Counted from the stretch's first letter, positions 24,401-34,072 are shown. The stretch is 64,000 bases of DNA from Lineus longissimus (GCF_910592395.1 NC_088310.1:10485501-10549500), one strand, 5' to 3'. Numbers and translations are program-made. The notes: generated by a model not told the origin, from the letters alone.

Positions 24401-26045
24401 TTCCTCGCGATGTTTTCACATTTACATCTACTGTACCTCTGGTCTCAGCTGTATACATCGGAGGGAAGTCCAACTGAGCAAACGTTTCGTTAAAGTTCAA
24501 GAGCGTGTGGACATGGTTGTCAGCTACAGTTTGCCTAACGCCAGTCTGAAATTCTCTCACTCTCTGTGGTGCATCAGCCGGTACAGTGGTGGAATCTTTC
24601 GTTTTACGGCGGAAAACAATCTTTTTCCGTTTCATAAAATTTGTAACCCAACCCACTGATGCAGAAAACTGGGACCTTTCGGGGCGACGTGCTGCAATGT
24701 CCTCAAGTTCATTGTGTGGGAGTTGGCCCCACCAGTTCTGAAATTCAATCGTTGCATCATTAACAATGTCCGACCGAGAAACGGGCAGGGCAATATTCCT
24801 CCGTTCTTGAAAATGCTGGTGCACGATATTCTCAACTTCCGGCCAACAACCATCATGGTCGGTTCTGACTCGCCGGCGTTCTGCATTTTCCTCCACTTGA
24901 TCCGTCATTTCATCGATGTTCTGTATCCATCTCCTGAGCGTTGTTGGGGATAGTCGATAGCGCCTAGCATACTCATTGACATTTAGAATGCGGCCATGTT
25001 CAATTGCTGTTTGGCAATCCAAGGCATGTCGCAGCCTGGCTTCAACAGTGTAACTGTTACATCGTCGAGGGTGACCAACTGCTGCAGCACCATTCTGCTG
25101 ATCGGCATCATCATCATCATCATCATCATCATTGCCAGCATCCATCATTGACTGACACATGACAAAGAGCGAAAGCATCAGCAGTAACAACAACGTTGTG
25201 TTCCTCATGATTTGAACTTTCTACAGGAATGACCAATATGATTGTTAGGGTAAAGGGCCTAGGAAATTACACAACTGCAATTGCCTTTCATACCAACCAT
25301 TGATTGATAAAATTGGCCACAGAAGACCAGATCAAGAAATGAACATGTAATCAAAACTCTGTCATTTTCTTCATTGAAATGTGATTAGTATAGGCCCTAC
25401 ATGGTCGTAAATCGACAATATCCCATTCTGGGCCTTTATTAGTGACTTAGAAAATTTTAGACCAAGCACCAGTTAACTAAGTAGTCACTGTATTTCAAAA
25501 CTTATCTTAAATCTTGATCTAAATCAGGAAATTCCTTCGGCCAGTCCTGCAGTAGCTTGTACATATACATAACAGACTTGTTAATCCATGTATCAAGTCC
25601 TGAGTTTATGGCTGCTTGCTGGACACGTGGGTCGTGCCATCTCAACATTTCATCAATGATGAGGCTGAAAATATACAGGAAACACCCAATTTAATTTCAA
25701 AACCAACAGCAAAGATGATCGATTTTGCAGCTTATTTGAAAGAACGAGTCAGCATGGTTCGTATACTTACTCAACGAGGTACATGTATTTAGCTTTGTGG
25801 TCATCACAATCCCATTCAAAAGTTCGACCATTTAGGAAATCGTAACATAGACCTGTTTTGAAGCTACACAGTAACTTCGGTCCTAGTCCCAATCGGGATA
25901 ATAATGCCGTGCATTCCTTTTCTTTCTGTCTATCATGAAGCAAAGAAAACGATTCGCCGAAGATTCTGATCGTAACTCCTGGGTTTTCGGTATCGGAGGG
26001 GTCACGACATAAAAGAAGCCGATTCACAAAGCCGCCGCCCATGAA
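18147..26045 (-). CDS. Ethanolamine/choline kinase-family gene (divergent)
   Basis: Exons in order on the minus strand: 26045-25771, 25664-25506, 22961-22819, 20660-(end uncertain), 20167-20007 and 18425-18147. Recognisable family segments are GGG-x2-N plus VTIRIFGE and GLCYDFLNG (N-lobe), PVFCYNDINITNLVY (Brenner HND motif), IFLDYEWAGFSSVAYEIG (metal-binding DYEYSG motif), and a C-terminal WVSKYL...YCYWKFLAPW segment. The family phosphorylates ethanolamine or choline with ATP in the cytosol, the first step of the CDP pathway to PE/PC. ETNK-like order and spacing fit best. Oddities: the HND His is Tyr; the donor after 25506 reads ATAAGT; exon 4 runs into TGA at 20535-20533 without a clear donor; no N-terminal exon was found above 26046. 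It could be a fast-evolving paralog or a decaying gene. Confidence 0.75.
18426..20006. other. Last intron of the kinase-like gene
   Basis: It contains poly-G runs at about 18626-18635 and 18968-18979 and a CAT-rich patch. No further exon recognised. Confidence 0.45.
19609..19672 (-). repeat. Dispersed repeat, copy 2 of inverted pair
   Basis: Reverse complement of 15447-15508 with few changes, including the CACCTTGCCACC core. Confidence 0.65.
20007..20167 (-). CDS. Kinase-like exon: C-lobe helix
   Basis: Acceptor TTTTTTTCTCAAACAG, donor CCG|GTAGGT, 161 nt, phase 1 in and phase 0 out. It encodes FMPTDSYVREWVSKYL, matching the family's LYPD-x-E...WL-x-YL segment. Confidence 0.72.
20533..20660 (-). 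CDS. Kinase-like exon: DYEWAG metal-binding motif; 3' limit unclear
   Basis: Acceptor GACTGATCCTTCCAG, entering in phase 1. It encodes VIFLDYEWAGFSSVAYEIG, equivalent to the family's DYEYSG...AYDIGNHF. After that the expected NHF-x-EF is absent and the frame ends in TGA at 20535-20533. No phase-1 GT donor that keeps AYEIG exists before the stop. So either this is a truncated isoform end or the exon is damaged. Confidence 0.7.
20687..22620 (+). repeat. Intronic segment duplicated at 27.7-34.2 kb, copy 1
   Basis: AATCCAGTGGGTGGG to AGAGGTTGTTTTGAAC matches, in order and in the same orientation, 27727-28790, 29576-29652 and 34073-34250. Copy 1 holds about 700 bp (20960-21690, including a poly-G run at 21074-21088) missing from copy 2. 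The left edge falls 26 bp inside the intron from the acceptor of the DYEWAG exon, so no coding exon was duplicated. Confidence 0.85.
22819..22961 (-). CDS. Kinase-like exon: Brenner (catalytic) motif
   Basis: Acceptor ACTGTCCCTTTCCAG, donor G|GTAAGC, 143 nt, phase 2 in and phase 1 out. It encodes RIPTYETLLEEV and CYNDINITNLVY. The catalytic Asp and the Asn five residues on are kept, but the His of H-N-D is Tyr. Confidence 0.85.
23268..23313 (+). repeat. Left TIR of the pogo-type element
   Basis: About 46 bp, pairs with 25444-25490 with only a few differences (GAG/GAC, GCTGG/GCTTGG). Confidence 0.92.
23730..25208 (-). CDS. pogo/Tigger-type transposase (DDE_1 / CENP-B HTH)
   Basis: 492 codons with no stop or frameshift. 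An N-terminal helix-turn-helix lies at about residues 75-97 (YARRYRLSPTTLRRW), a CENP-B-type DNA-binding region at about 120-205, and a DDE domain at about 235-400. The first catalytic position reads NFNET at 238-242, so the usual Asp of N-x-DET is Asn240. The second is LLLLDRFRPH (Asp353) and the third QPLDLTIMRGFK (Asp389), spacing 35. The tail is acidic. Residues 1-20 are a hydrophobic run unlike a transposase. The family start is more likely Met21 or Met22, just before an eight-Asp run coded by a GAT repeat. A CAG just before those codons could even be a splice acceptor. The protein would bind the TIRs and cut at TA. With Asn240 I doubt it is active. Confidence 0.9.
   Translation of the reverse strand: MRNTTLLLLLMLSLFVMCQSMMDAGNDDDDDDDDADQQNGAAAVGHPRRCNSYTVEARLRHALDCQTAIEHGRILNVNEYARRYRLSPTTLRRWIQNIDEMTDQVEENAERRRVRTDHDGCWPEVENIVHQHFQERRNIALPVSRSDIVNDATIEFQNWWGQLPHNELEDIAARRPERSQFSASVGWVTNFMKRKKIVFRRKTKDSTTVPADAPQRVREFQTGVRQTVADNHVHTLLNFNETFAQLDFPPMYTAETRGTVDVNVKTSRGNAKLGCTVGLTVGSNGEKPPAHVVFRQPGFVRQIRDLNNIPDNVRVTSSRSGWENGETLQHWLDNVLFPYIGDFDFNDILLLLDRFRPHQAEDFCYPMVEAGILLDNIPARCTSLAQPLDLTIMRGFKAIMRKYWKLWKCDATEADGNCRKITLQDVLGIISRAWNDVAPESAAKSFQVAGLTPQPDGHYRDDVADDLLLGENELSDSDNDDDNLNFDDNLEL
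25444..25490 (-). repeat. Right TIR of the pogo-type element
   Basis: Inverted partner of 23268-23313. A TA follows directly. Confidence 0.92.
25506..25664 (-). CDS. Kinase-like exon with AT donor
   Basis: Acceptor TGTATATTTTCAG, 159 nt, phase 2 in and out. It ends WPKEFPDLDQDL, matching the family's W...VP-x-F-x-D segment. The donor is AAG|ATAAGT where AAG|GTAAGT is expected. Reading on gives a TAA at once. Phase and protein alignment still join it correctly to 22961. Confidence 0.75.
25771..26045 (-). CDS. Kinase-like exon: N-lobe
   Basis: Acceptor TGCCCTCTTTTCCAG, donor GA|GTAAGT, 275 nt, phase 0 in and phase 2 out. It encodes the Gly-rich GGG-x-V-N loop, the TIRIFGE strand and GLCYDFLNG. 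An ATG is the second codon, but upstream residues of the family are missing, so an earlier exon is expected. Confidence 0.82.
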
Positions 26046-26278
26046 CTGGAAAAGAGGGCATATTTTAGAAATAATTAAAATCGCGATATGCACTATAAAA
26101 CGGTACTGATAGAAGGCCTAGGCCTCATTCTACGGAGAACATTGAGATAAGTACGACGAAACCAAAGCTGTCAGGGAGGTATAGAGCCGTCGTCACTGAC
26201 TTTCAAACAAGGAAGAAGTGATGCGCCGGCCGGGAATCGAATAAGTGATTTTTGAATTGGCAGGCATTTTGTAAGTCC

Positions 26279-26590
26279 TTAAAGGACCATTGGCACTATT
26301 AAGGGCAATATTACCCAGCTATCGGCTGCCCAGTCACCTCCTGTTCTACATTAGTAGTTTCGATCAACAAATTGCACAAAAAAGGAAAAATTCCAAATCA
26401 GACTGAATTATCGCGCTATTCCGATGTTGACTCCGATTTGACTCGAGTTAGCTCTCCACGCATCGACTCTTTCCACCACGTGGAACGATGCACTATAAAT
26501 CGTTTCCTGGGGCTAGGATCTACCCCTTGACGTCATGGTACTGATATAGATTTTTCCGACGTCACGCTGGTGGCGCACGATGACCCCGCA
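26279..26590 (+). repeat. ~310-bp dispersed repeat, copy A
   Basis: TTAAAGGACCATTGGCA through TGACGTCATGGTACTGATAT to GATGACCCCGCA. Copy B is at 42103-42412 in the same orientation. Non-coding. No clear terminal inverted repeats. It lies just upstream of the first kinase-like exon found. Confidence 0.85.
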
Positions 26591-27394
26591 GAGCTCTAAG
26601 AGCTGAAAGAAAATGGAAAAGCATTAAACACGTTCAGAAAAATAGTTTACTGATGAACCATAGGAAGAACAATTAACATACTGCAATAAAAAAGCCGACC
26701 ATTCTTTTAAGCCAGGCACATAATCCGACACTACCTTAATGTGTTTCTTCAAATGAAACGTAAAGGTTAGTTGCAATTAGTTCCTATGCCAGAACAAGCA
26801 AAATAACCAACCATATAGTGGTAGGAAACTTAGGATGGACCCCTCTAGTCCCTGTTAAAAGAAAAAAATAAAACACGTTTGTCAGGACCATGTAAAGAAT
26901 GTGTTGGAGACAGACATGAAAAGTATACTGAGTGACTTTTATTCAACACGACCACATTGGGCGGGAAAAAAGGGTTTCCAGCAACAATAGACCTACCCGA
27001 TCATTTTTGCTGGTGCAATTGACGTTGTCCGATCAGGAGTGTATTATATACACCCCTCTTAAATTCGTTTACGATGAGATTTAGGTCCACTGTGGTCTGA
27101 TAAATATCAATTCGCTTTCGCACCGTGCTTGAAATTAAGATAATGATGATAGGCCCGAAATGGTGCAAATGTATGCACGAAAGATGCAGCGTAGATAATT
27201 TGAGTATTTACAAGAAAGGACCATGAAAAAAAGGAAGTGGGGGGAAAACACCGCCAACCGCCTACGGAACAGAGGTGCACCCATCACCTGCCAAACCGGG
27301 TATGGCAGCATAGCAATATTAGCCGTATCAGTGATACGCATAATTAACCGCCGAAAGTGCCTGAATTAAGACATCACCTTCAAAATAGGCAAGA
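26591..27394. other. Upstream of the kinase-like gene; no exon found
   Basis: The missing N-terminal exon should lie here or further right on the minus strand, but I could not identify it. Confidence 0.35.
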
Positions 27395-27545
27395 GTGCCT
27401 TTTTAGGTTACAACAAAGACGGATTAGTTCAAAAAACCTTTAACGTAAAAACCAGAAATATAACCTTTCTTTCGGCTGCTGTAGATCAGGCACCAGTCTA
27501 CCGATTCAGACGATTCGTGTACCACGGAGCTGCATTTGCTCTTTA
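27395..27545 (+). repeat. Dispersed repeat with an ORF-like core, copy 1
   Basis: The stretch TTTCTTTCGGCTGCTGTAGA through CCGATTCAGACGATTC is shared with 48850-49005. Both copies read the same frame, FLSAAVDQxPVxRFRRF. The surrounding sequence aligns more loosely. Confidence 0.65.
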
Positions 27546-27726
27546 CTACCCCAATGGCATTTACTTCTTAGTCTTTCAGTTAAGTAATTCATCACCATGT
27601 TGCATTATGTGTACAGCTGTTTTTACAACTGAGCCCAATTTTGAGGCAATGGTCCTGTTGTGTTTATCCCCCTATTTGCCGCAAGTGTACACACAAATGA
27701 ATAAGTTGCCATGGTAGAGCTTACGC

Positions 27727-28790
27727 CAATCCAGTGGGTGGGTATTAATATGGAAATTAGCAATAATAACTCACAGTGTTTAAAACTAGAATCTACTTTG
27801 ATTAGTTTCCTTTTGTACTTCTCAACAACATGGTTGCAAGTAATACATGTGAAAACGTTGTAGTGTGTGCATGAAGTAGTATTCGGTGGATAAGACACCT
27901 TTGATGCAGGCGTGTCAGTTTATAATTTATCATGACCGTGATCTATCTGTCATCCCGCAATCATTTCAGGCCAGGTAACCATTGAAATGTGATTCCTTTC
28001 TATTGTATTGTTAGAACTGTCCAAAGTCTATGGTCCTAAAATAATATGAAATAAAATAAAGAATGATGTTTGCTAACTTATCAAAAATATATCTGGGTCA
28101 GTAACAAATATTGAATAAATGAAACAATCTTTGAGGTTGACAAATCTTTCTAATTATGAGAAACAAAAGAATTTTTTGGTGCAAAGAATAAGCAAACCTG
28201 TTGACTTTCTCTGCCCAAAACCTTATCAATGCGTGAATAAGGGTCATTGCTAGGGCAAGCTGTCATTTTGCAGAAAAAAATCACCTACATGTAGATAGTT
28301 TATGAGTAAGTGGTGATTTTATTTGCAGTTTTTTCAATTTTTCTAATGGGCTTAATCATGAGGTTTTGAAAGGAACCAGTTTTGGACCCAACTTGCACTG
28401 AGGGCTAATGTACGGACATGGGAATAGGCCTACAAATTTATATGTTAAAGCATATGACAAATCTGTGGCCTTTCCAGGAATTTTATTAGATAATCCTGAA
28501 GTATGGTGACTTTTAACAGCCAGCATGGCCACGAACAGCGTTGTAAGAGCTTGGTGAAATGACATGTTATTCATATTACATGACTTTTCCATTCATCGAT
28601 GGTTTGCAAACTTTATGCCACTTGTATAGCCGATAAGGCCTACCAGCAATCTTACAGCAAGTTGGTGGGAGAAGTTACGTGCGTTGGTGTCGTGGTATAT
28701 ATGCAAATCAATCTATGGGCGCTCTATTGGAATATTTGGCACTTTGTACTCCTCATGACCATCACACTGACTCATTGTAGCGGCAATGAT
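27727..28790 (+). repeat. Duplicated intronic segment, copy 2 (part 1)
   Basis: Matches 20687-20960 and then about 21690-22415 in order. Differences are substitutions and small indels, so the duplication is not recent. The match resumes at 29576 after an insertion of about 790 bp. Confidence 0.82.
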
Positions 28791-29575
28791 ATATTTAGTC
28801 GTTGATAATCATGCCGTGGCTTGTTTCATCCACCCTTAAATTACCGGAAGACAACACCAACAAGCTTGATTTCATTTCCCATCTATTCACCACGTAATAA
28901 ACTGAAAGATACAATAATTGAACAACAACTAAGTACATATTCGTAACAACAAAGAGACAATCGTGGAAGACAATAGTACATCCACCAGGAGGACAGGAAA
29001 ACCTGTCACAACACTGTCCTCAAGGAAGTGGAGACACCTGACGATTGAATATTGAACTAAAATATTCATAAAATAGACTGAGATAATGCTACTAAAGTCC
29101 ACATTGCTGCCCCAAAACTTGATGTTAACTACAAACAAAATTATTAAGATGAAGAGCTCCAATACCGAGCTACCTCACAGAGACGATAGATTGAACACAT
29201 CACGATATAATCAAGTACTAGCCAGGTTGAGATGTCCGAAGTGGTGTAATGAAAGAAATGTCACCGAGAATATTAAATCTATACTTGATCTAAAAAACAA
29301 GCCACTAAGTTCTCCTAAGTTCTTGTCATCACAGTAAAGGAAATTATTTCTATTCTAGACATATTAGTTACCTTTGTAAGGCCCTTAAATTCTCTATAAA
29401 ACTTTCGGGGATGAGGCAAATTCACTCATTTGATGGACCAAAAATATGGAAGATTCTGGATCTTAACAATGGCGGCAAAAGCGATAACACGAGGAGAAAA
29501 TGGGTGGAGCCATCTACAAAGCTTAAAGGCTGGCTACAACCAGTAAAAACAAGATTCACCCAGAAACAGACTGGC
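28791..29575. mobile_element. Insertion interrupting the duplicated segment
   Basis: Absent from copy 1 at the matching point near 22415-22425. It has two short + frames (29086-29337 and 29411-29659) with no family resemblance. CACACTSA-like words are at both junctions, but I cannot define a clean target duplication. Class unknown. Confidence 0.45.
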
Positions 29576-29652
29576 CACAGTCACACTCATGACAGGCAGT
29601 TTTTGCCAAAAACAGATGTGTATATATGTCTTCTGGTGAAAGCATTCCTTAA
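29576..29652 (+). repeat. Duplicated intronic segment, copy 2 (part 2)
   Basis: GGCAGTTTTTGCCAAAAACA and the following bases match 22431-22490. The match breaks at 29653 and resumes at 34073. Confidence 0.8.
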
Positions 29653-29861
29653 AGGGTAACTTGTGTCAAATTTCACCATATAATGTTTTAGCTGTTTTTA
29701 ACAAATGACTACGTCACTTTCTCATAAATCGGTAAGGTTTTCGAATCGAAATGCACATTTTCTAGAAATTGATGGTTTTAATCCCGCCCGGACGGCTCGC
29801 TTCGATGCCGTTGAAATCGCGCTAAGCCGACGACGTTTTCGTTGATGACGTCACAAAGGAA

Positions 29862-31740
29862 TAGAGAGGTACATCCCACAAAAGACCACTAGACAATCCA
29901 ACAAAAAACCCTGGATCACCAGAGAGATAGTAAAGCTCCTCAAGAAGGCAAAACACCTCAACAAGAAGAGGCAGAAACAGCCCAGCCACAAGTCAACCCA
30001 TGAACATCAGCAACTGAGGTCGACCATCCAGCGCAAGATACGCCAAGCTTACTGGGCGTACCTCAATAAGATCCTAACCCCAGAAACCGACAGCAACGAA
30101 GATCACAGCAAAGCTAATAAGCGATTCTGGGGGCTGATCAAGCACACTAAAAGGGACAGTGTGGGCATACCAGCACTTCGTGATGACCAGGGCCATACAG
30201 TAATGGACAGCAAAGGCAAAGCAGAAGTGCTAAACAAGAAATTCCAATCTGTCTTCAATAAGATCACGCCCCGTCCCCTAAACAGACATGCAAAAACATC
30301 ATCGGACTTGAGAAGAAAAAGAAGATGGCAAACATCTTGATAACACCTAACGGTGTTCTCAAACTCCTGCAGGGCCTCAAACCAAACAAGGCTGCCGGCC
30401 CCAACCAGCTGAGCCCCAGGGTACTGCAAGCCATAGCAAGTCACATCGCCCCAACCCTCCAAGATATCTTCCAGAAATCGCTTGACTCTGGTGACATCCC
30501 AAAGGACTGGAAGGAAGCAAACATTGCCCCAGTATTCAAGAAAGGCAGGAAAGACGACCCAGGGAACTACCGCCCAATCTCCCTCACCTGCATCTGTAGC
30601 AAGCTCCTGGAACACATCATCACCAGCCAAATGATGCAACACCTTGAGGAGAATGACATCCTACATGAGAAGCAACATGGCTTCAGAAGCAAGCGCTCAT
30701 GCGAAACCCAGCTGATCGAATTCATAGACGAAGCCCATAGAGCAAGGAAACGCATTGATGCCATCGTCATGGATTTCAGCAAGGCTTTCGATAAGGTCTC
30801 CCACACCCATATCCTACTCAAACTGGAAAGGTACGGGATTTCCTCACAGGTCAGAGAATGGATTAAGAGGTTCCTCACTGACCGTTCTCAGAAAGTAGTC
30901 GTCGAAGAGGAAATGTCAAACCCTAGACCAATAACATCAGGTGTTCCCCAAGGATCTGTCATTGGACCAGCCTTGTTCCTAGTCTACATCAATGACCTCC
31001 TGGAAAGCGTGAAGTCACAAATACGCCTATTTGCAGACGACACCATCATATACAGGGTTATCAGAAATGCAACAGATGAACAACAACTGCAACAAGACCT
31101 CCGATCCCTTGAGACCTGGGAGAGAGAATGGATGATGGAGTTCCATCCGCAGAAATGCGTAGTCATCAGCATAACCAGAGGAAGAAATCCATCCCACCTA
31201 GAATACTACCTGCATGGCCACCGGCTGGACTCAGTTGACTCTGCAAAGTATCTTGGACTAACCATAACAAAAGACCTGAGGTGGAACAAACACACCATCA
31301 GCACCACCAAGAAGGCAAACTCCACCCTAGCTTTTCTACGAAGGAACATCAGGACCCCGAACCAGGAAGTCAAGACACTGGCCTATAAGACCTTAGTACG
31401 ACCCAAACTTGAATATGCTGCCTCGGTGTGGGACCCACACACTGCACAAATGAAACACCAGGTCGAAATGGTCCAGCGTAGAGCAGCGAGATGGGTTACC
31501 CGGCGATACAACAACACCTCAAGTGTCACTGACATGCTCCAAACACTTGGGTAGGTAACATTAGAGGAAAGAAGACGTCAATCCCGAGTAATCATGATGT
31601 ACAAGATCCTGCACCACCACGTAAAAATCGAACACATCCTTGCCAGGGCCACCAGACTCCCCGAGAACACGGTCTCTGACAAGACCCTCGACTCCTTCAG
31701 GCACAACCTGCTGAGGGAGCCAGTCCAACCATAGCCAGGC
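29862..31740 (+). mobile_element. Damaged non-LTR retrotransposon (Jockey/CR1-like), 5' truncated
   Basis: The coding strand opens in the linker before the RT domain (PWITREIVKLL near 29920) and runs to a stop at 31732-31734. The endonuclease domain and 5' end are missing. It lies inside a larger insertion (29653-34072) that splits the duplicated intronic segment. The 3' tail is not clearly defined. I found no target duplication. Confidence 0.85.
29868..31734 (+). pseudogene. Non-LTR reverse transcriptase, frameshifted and with a nonsense codon
   Basis: RT motifs in the main frame (ATG at 30325): NYRPISLTCICSKLLE at about 81-96, AFDKVSH at 154-160, SGVPQGSVIGP at 205-215 and the catalytic FADD at 236-239. 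Thumb and C-terminal motifs are KYLGLTI and LVRPKLEYAASVWDP. Upstream coding (29868-30290) is in another frame, so a one-base indel lies near an A-run at 30292-30296. A TAG at 31552-31554 stands where Trp is expected and the frame continues in register for 59 codons to 31734. The RT would copy LINE RNA at the target. This copy cannot make the whole protein. Confidence 0.88.
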
Positions 31741-32777
31741 CACGTGATCGAATGTTTTTATCCTGCACCTTGAACTACCTTTTATCCAACTGCGATTTTA
31801 ACACCAGCACCTTTTACCAATGACAAAGATTTTAAACGCATGCGCCTGGACGTAAAAGTCTCTATAGACTGTGTTCCAGTATTGAAAAGAAGAAGCCACA
31901 ACATGAACATTTTCGAGGTCGCGGTGGTTTACATTCCCGCGAAAAAAAAAATCTCATTCGTTTGGGCAGAGACATGTATTCATCCACAGGCGGAAGTGTA
32001 GCACATTCCATGCTATTGAACAGAAATCCAAAAATCAAAACTGATATGTAATGTGCAGGCCAATCCATAGGGCCTAGTGTTGTATGTGATATACTTCATG
32101 CCTATGAACTGTACTATAAGTTGATGTAGGGCCTTACATGCAGTCAGATTCAGAATTAGTCATTTTATTTCAGACTCTTTTACTGGTTGCAGTATCCTGC
32201 AAGACCCGAGTCCTGTTAGTTCGCTTCGCAATCTCATTGAGGCACAGATGCATCAGATCACTCTTCAAGGACAAGGCTGTAGGCCTATCGGCACGATACC
32301 TCCTTATTGAGAATGTGACCAAATTAACATCTATTATCTGTTGAGATGGATTCATAACAAAGCATGTGAACATTTTTTCTCTCTTTTTAATGAATAAAAA
32401 CATATTTGCTGGATTTCAACGCATTCACAGAGTATAAGTGCAGACCCTTGGGGCATTGGGCACCAGAGCCAATGATAACATGTGCCACTACATGTATATT
32501 GTTATTTCTGATTACATATATAGTCCTTGTATAAAACAAACAGTGCTCCATATTATTAAGTCATATTTGACAAATTATTAGCTCTTGAGTTTGGTTTAGC
32601 TTCATAATGAAAAGGTGGGCGCGGCACATTCAGATATAGCTTTGAGTAGATGAACTCCTCAAATTTCTTTAAAAGTCAATATCATATAAAACTTTCTGTT
32701 GCAGACTGTTGTGAACATCTAGGGGAATCTGGAAATGGCAGAAATTCTGATCTGGGGTCAAAACTGGCTCACTACTA
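31741..32777. other. Non-coding DNA with a MITE fragment
   Basis: No exon. 31964-32009 matches the start of the GGGCAGAGACAT MITE found in full at 32778. The rest is unassigned. Confidence 0.45.
31964..32009 (+). mobile_element. Fragment of the GGGCAGAGACAT MITE
   Basis: GGGCAGAGACATGTATTCAT and the next ~25 bases match the 5' end of 32778-33287. The match ends abruptly. Confidence 0.8.
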
Positions 32778-33287
32778 GGGCAGAGACATGTATTCATCCA
32801 CAGGCGGAAGTGTGGCACTGACACATAGTCCGTACTGAACTGTAAAAATGTGGTAAATACATGACACATAGTCCGTACTGAACTGTGAAAATGTGGTAAA
32901 TACATGACTGTGATGGGTGAAAGTTGATTTATTCTTCAATCTTTGGTGGATTCTTAATCTACAGAGCCAGGCCATAACAGGGATATACTTTTTGATAATT
33001 AATTTAAGGAAATATTGTCTCACTGGCCAGTTTAGAACTTGTATTCTAATAGGCCCATATCAGTCCGCGAGTGACGATTTGATGGCAATGCTGTACACAA
33101 ATCAATTTTTCTCAGGTAATCGGTATTGGAATGTTTTGAATTTTTACTATCATTTCGGTAAAAGCCTCTTCATAACACATATAAAATTTGGTGGGAATTA
33201 AAACACCCTTGGTGTACTTTTTTCACCAACCGATGTTCATTAAAATGTACACAGAATGTACACGCTGGCTAATAGAGGTCTCTGGCC
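32778..33287 (+). mobile_element. MITE, GGGCAGAGACAT family, full copy 1
   Basis: The ends GGGCAGAGACATGTATT and, inverted, GGCCAGAGACCTCTATT form TIRs. 510 bp, non-coding. It includes a local duplication of ACACATAGTCCGTACTGAAC (32819-32840 and 32864-32885) that copy 2 at 54327 lacks. No clear target duplication. Confidence 0.85.
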
Positions 33288-33366
33288 ATTTATTTACAAC
33301 TGCCATTGACCATTGACATTCCATCCTGTCCTTACACAATATATACACGATAAGAACTGAAGATTA

Positions 33367-33500
33367 TGGAGAAGAAGAAGAAAAGAGTTATCGGGTGGCG
33401 TTGTGCTGCGATGTTTTGCGGCAACACCAGCAAAACTGAAGGTGTTGGGGTTTTCCGCTGACCTGACCCTATCAAAGAACCGGGCCGTCACCGTGAAGTT
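33367..33500 (+). pseudogene. THAP-domain-like remnant
   Basis: The frame from the ATG at 33367 gives RCAAMFCGNTSKTEGVGVF, which resembles the start of a THAP zinc finger (C-x2-4-C then a phenylalanine-ended loop). It then hits TGA. The following residues, ADLTLSKNRAVTVK, look like the next THAP segment (FPADLTLRKRW) in another frame. A small deletion near 33450 would explain this. THAP fingers occur in P-element transposases and host factors. The fragment is too short to decide. Confidence 0.4.
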
Positions 33501-34072
33501 CGAGTTAGGAGGTCACCAGCCGGTGGTTCATCTTCTACTCCTTGATGATCCGCCGGAACACAACTTCGAGAACCAACTCCAAATTCATCTGCCGTTGGGG
33601 GTCTTCCAGCACATTTGGAAAAAAACTCGAAGTAACGAAGTAAGGGAAGGGACGGCCCCTCCCCCCAAGGCCACAGTCCTAGTCATTTCATCATAAATTT
33701 CCTAAGTCGAACTAGGAAATTCCATCGATGACGTCATAATAATGGCATTCCTAAAACTATTTTTAGACCTTATTTAATATTCATTAGATTTTCCTGAGCG
33801 TACGCGAACTACTTAGGATTTAGCTTCTTCCTAGAGCGAATAGGAAAATAGTCGACGGTCTGACTTGTTCATAATGTGACGTCATGAGGTCACGTGACTT
33901 AGTGCGGGTTTTTCAAAACGTCTTCGGCAGTTGGCCAGTTTGACGCGATTAAAACAGCGATTTTATAATGAATCTAATCAAAAATGGAAAATTGAGCTTT
34001 ATATTTGTGATCAACAATTAAAAACGGACGTATTTCCGCAAAGTTGTAAATCACATCATAGTATCACTTTAA
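33501..34072. other. Unassigned insertion DNA
   Basis: The right part of the insertion that splits the duplicated segment. GACGTCA words recur (33729, 33878) as they do near 29848, hinting that 29653-29860 and 33870-34072 are two ends of one older element. Not proven. Confidence 0.35.

Larger units (their letters stand above)
23268..25490 (-). mobile_element. Complete pogo/Tigger-type DNA transposon
   Basis: Terminal inverted repeats of about 46 bp: CAGTGAGTACTTAGTTAACT at the left, and the right end reads inward CAGTGACTACTTAGTTAACT. TA is duplicated at 23266-23267 and 25491-25492. The body carries one long open transposase frame on the minus strand. CAGT ends, TA target and a CENP-B-type plus DDE protein are all pogo-family traits. 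It sits in an intron of the kinase-like gene, same strand. Its right end is only 13 bp from that intron's donor. High TIR identity and an open frame suggest a recent insertion. Confidence 0.94.

Noticed and set aside
24132-24659. 175-codon + frame
   Set aside because: Antisense shadow of the pogo-type transposase frame.
25102-25132. ATC/GAT triplet run as a stand-alone microsatellite
   Set aside because: It lies in frame in the transposase ORF and encodes an Asp run, so it is noted there instead.
30103-30642. 179-codon minus frame
   Set aside because: Antisense shadow of the LINE reverse transcriptase.
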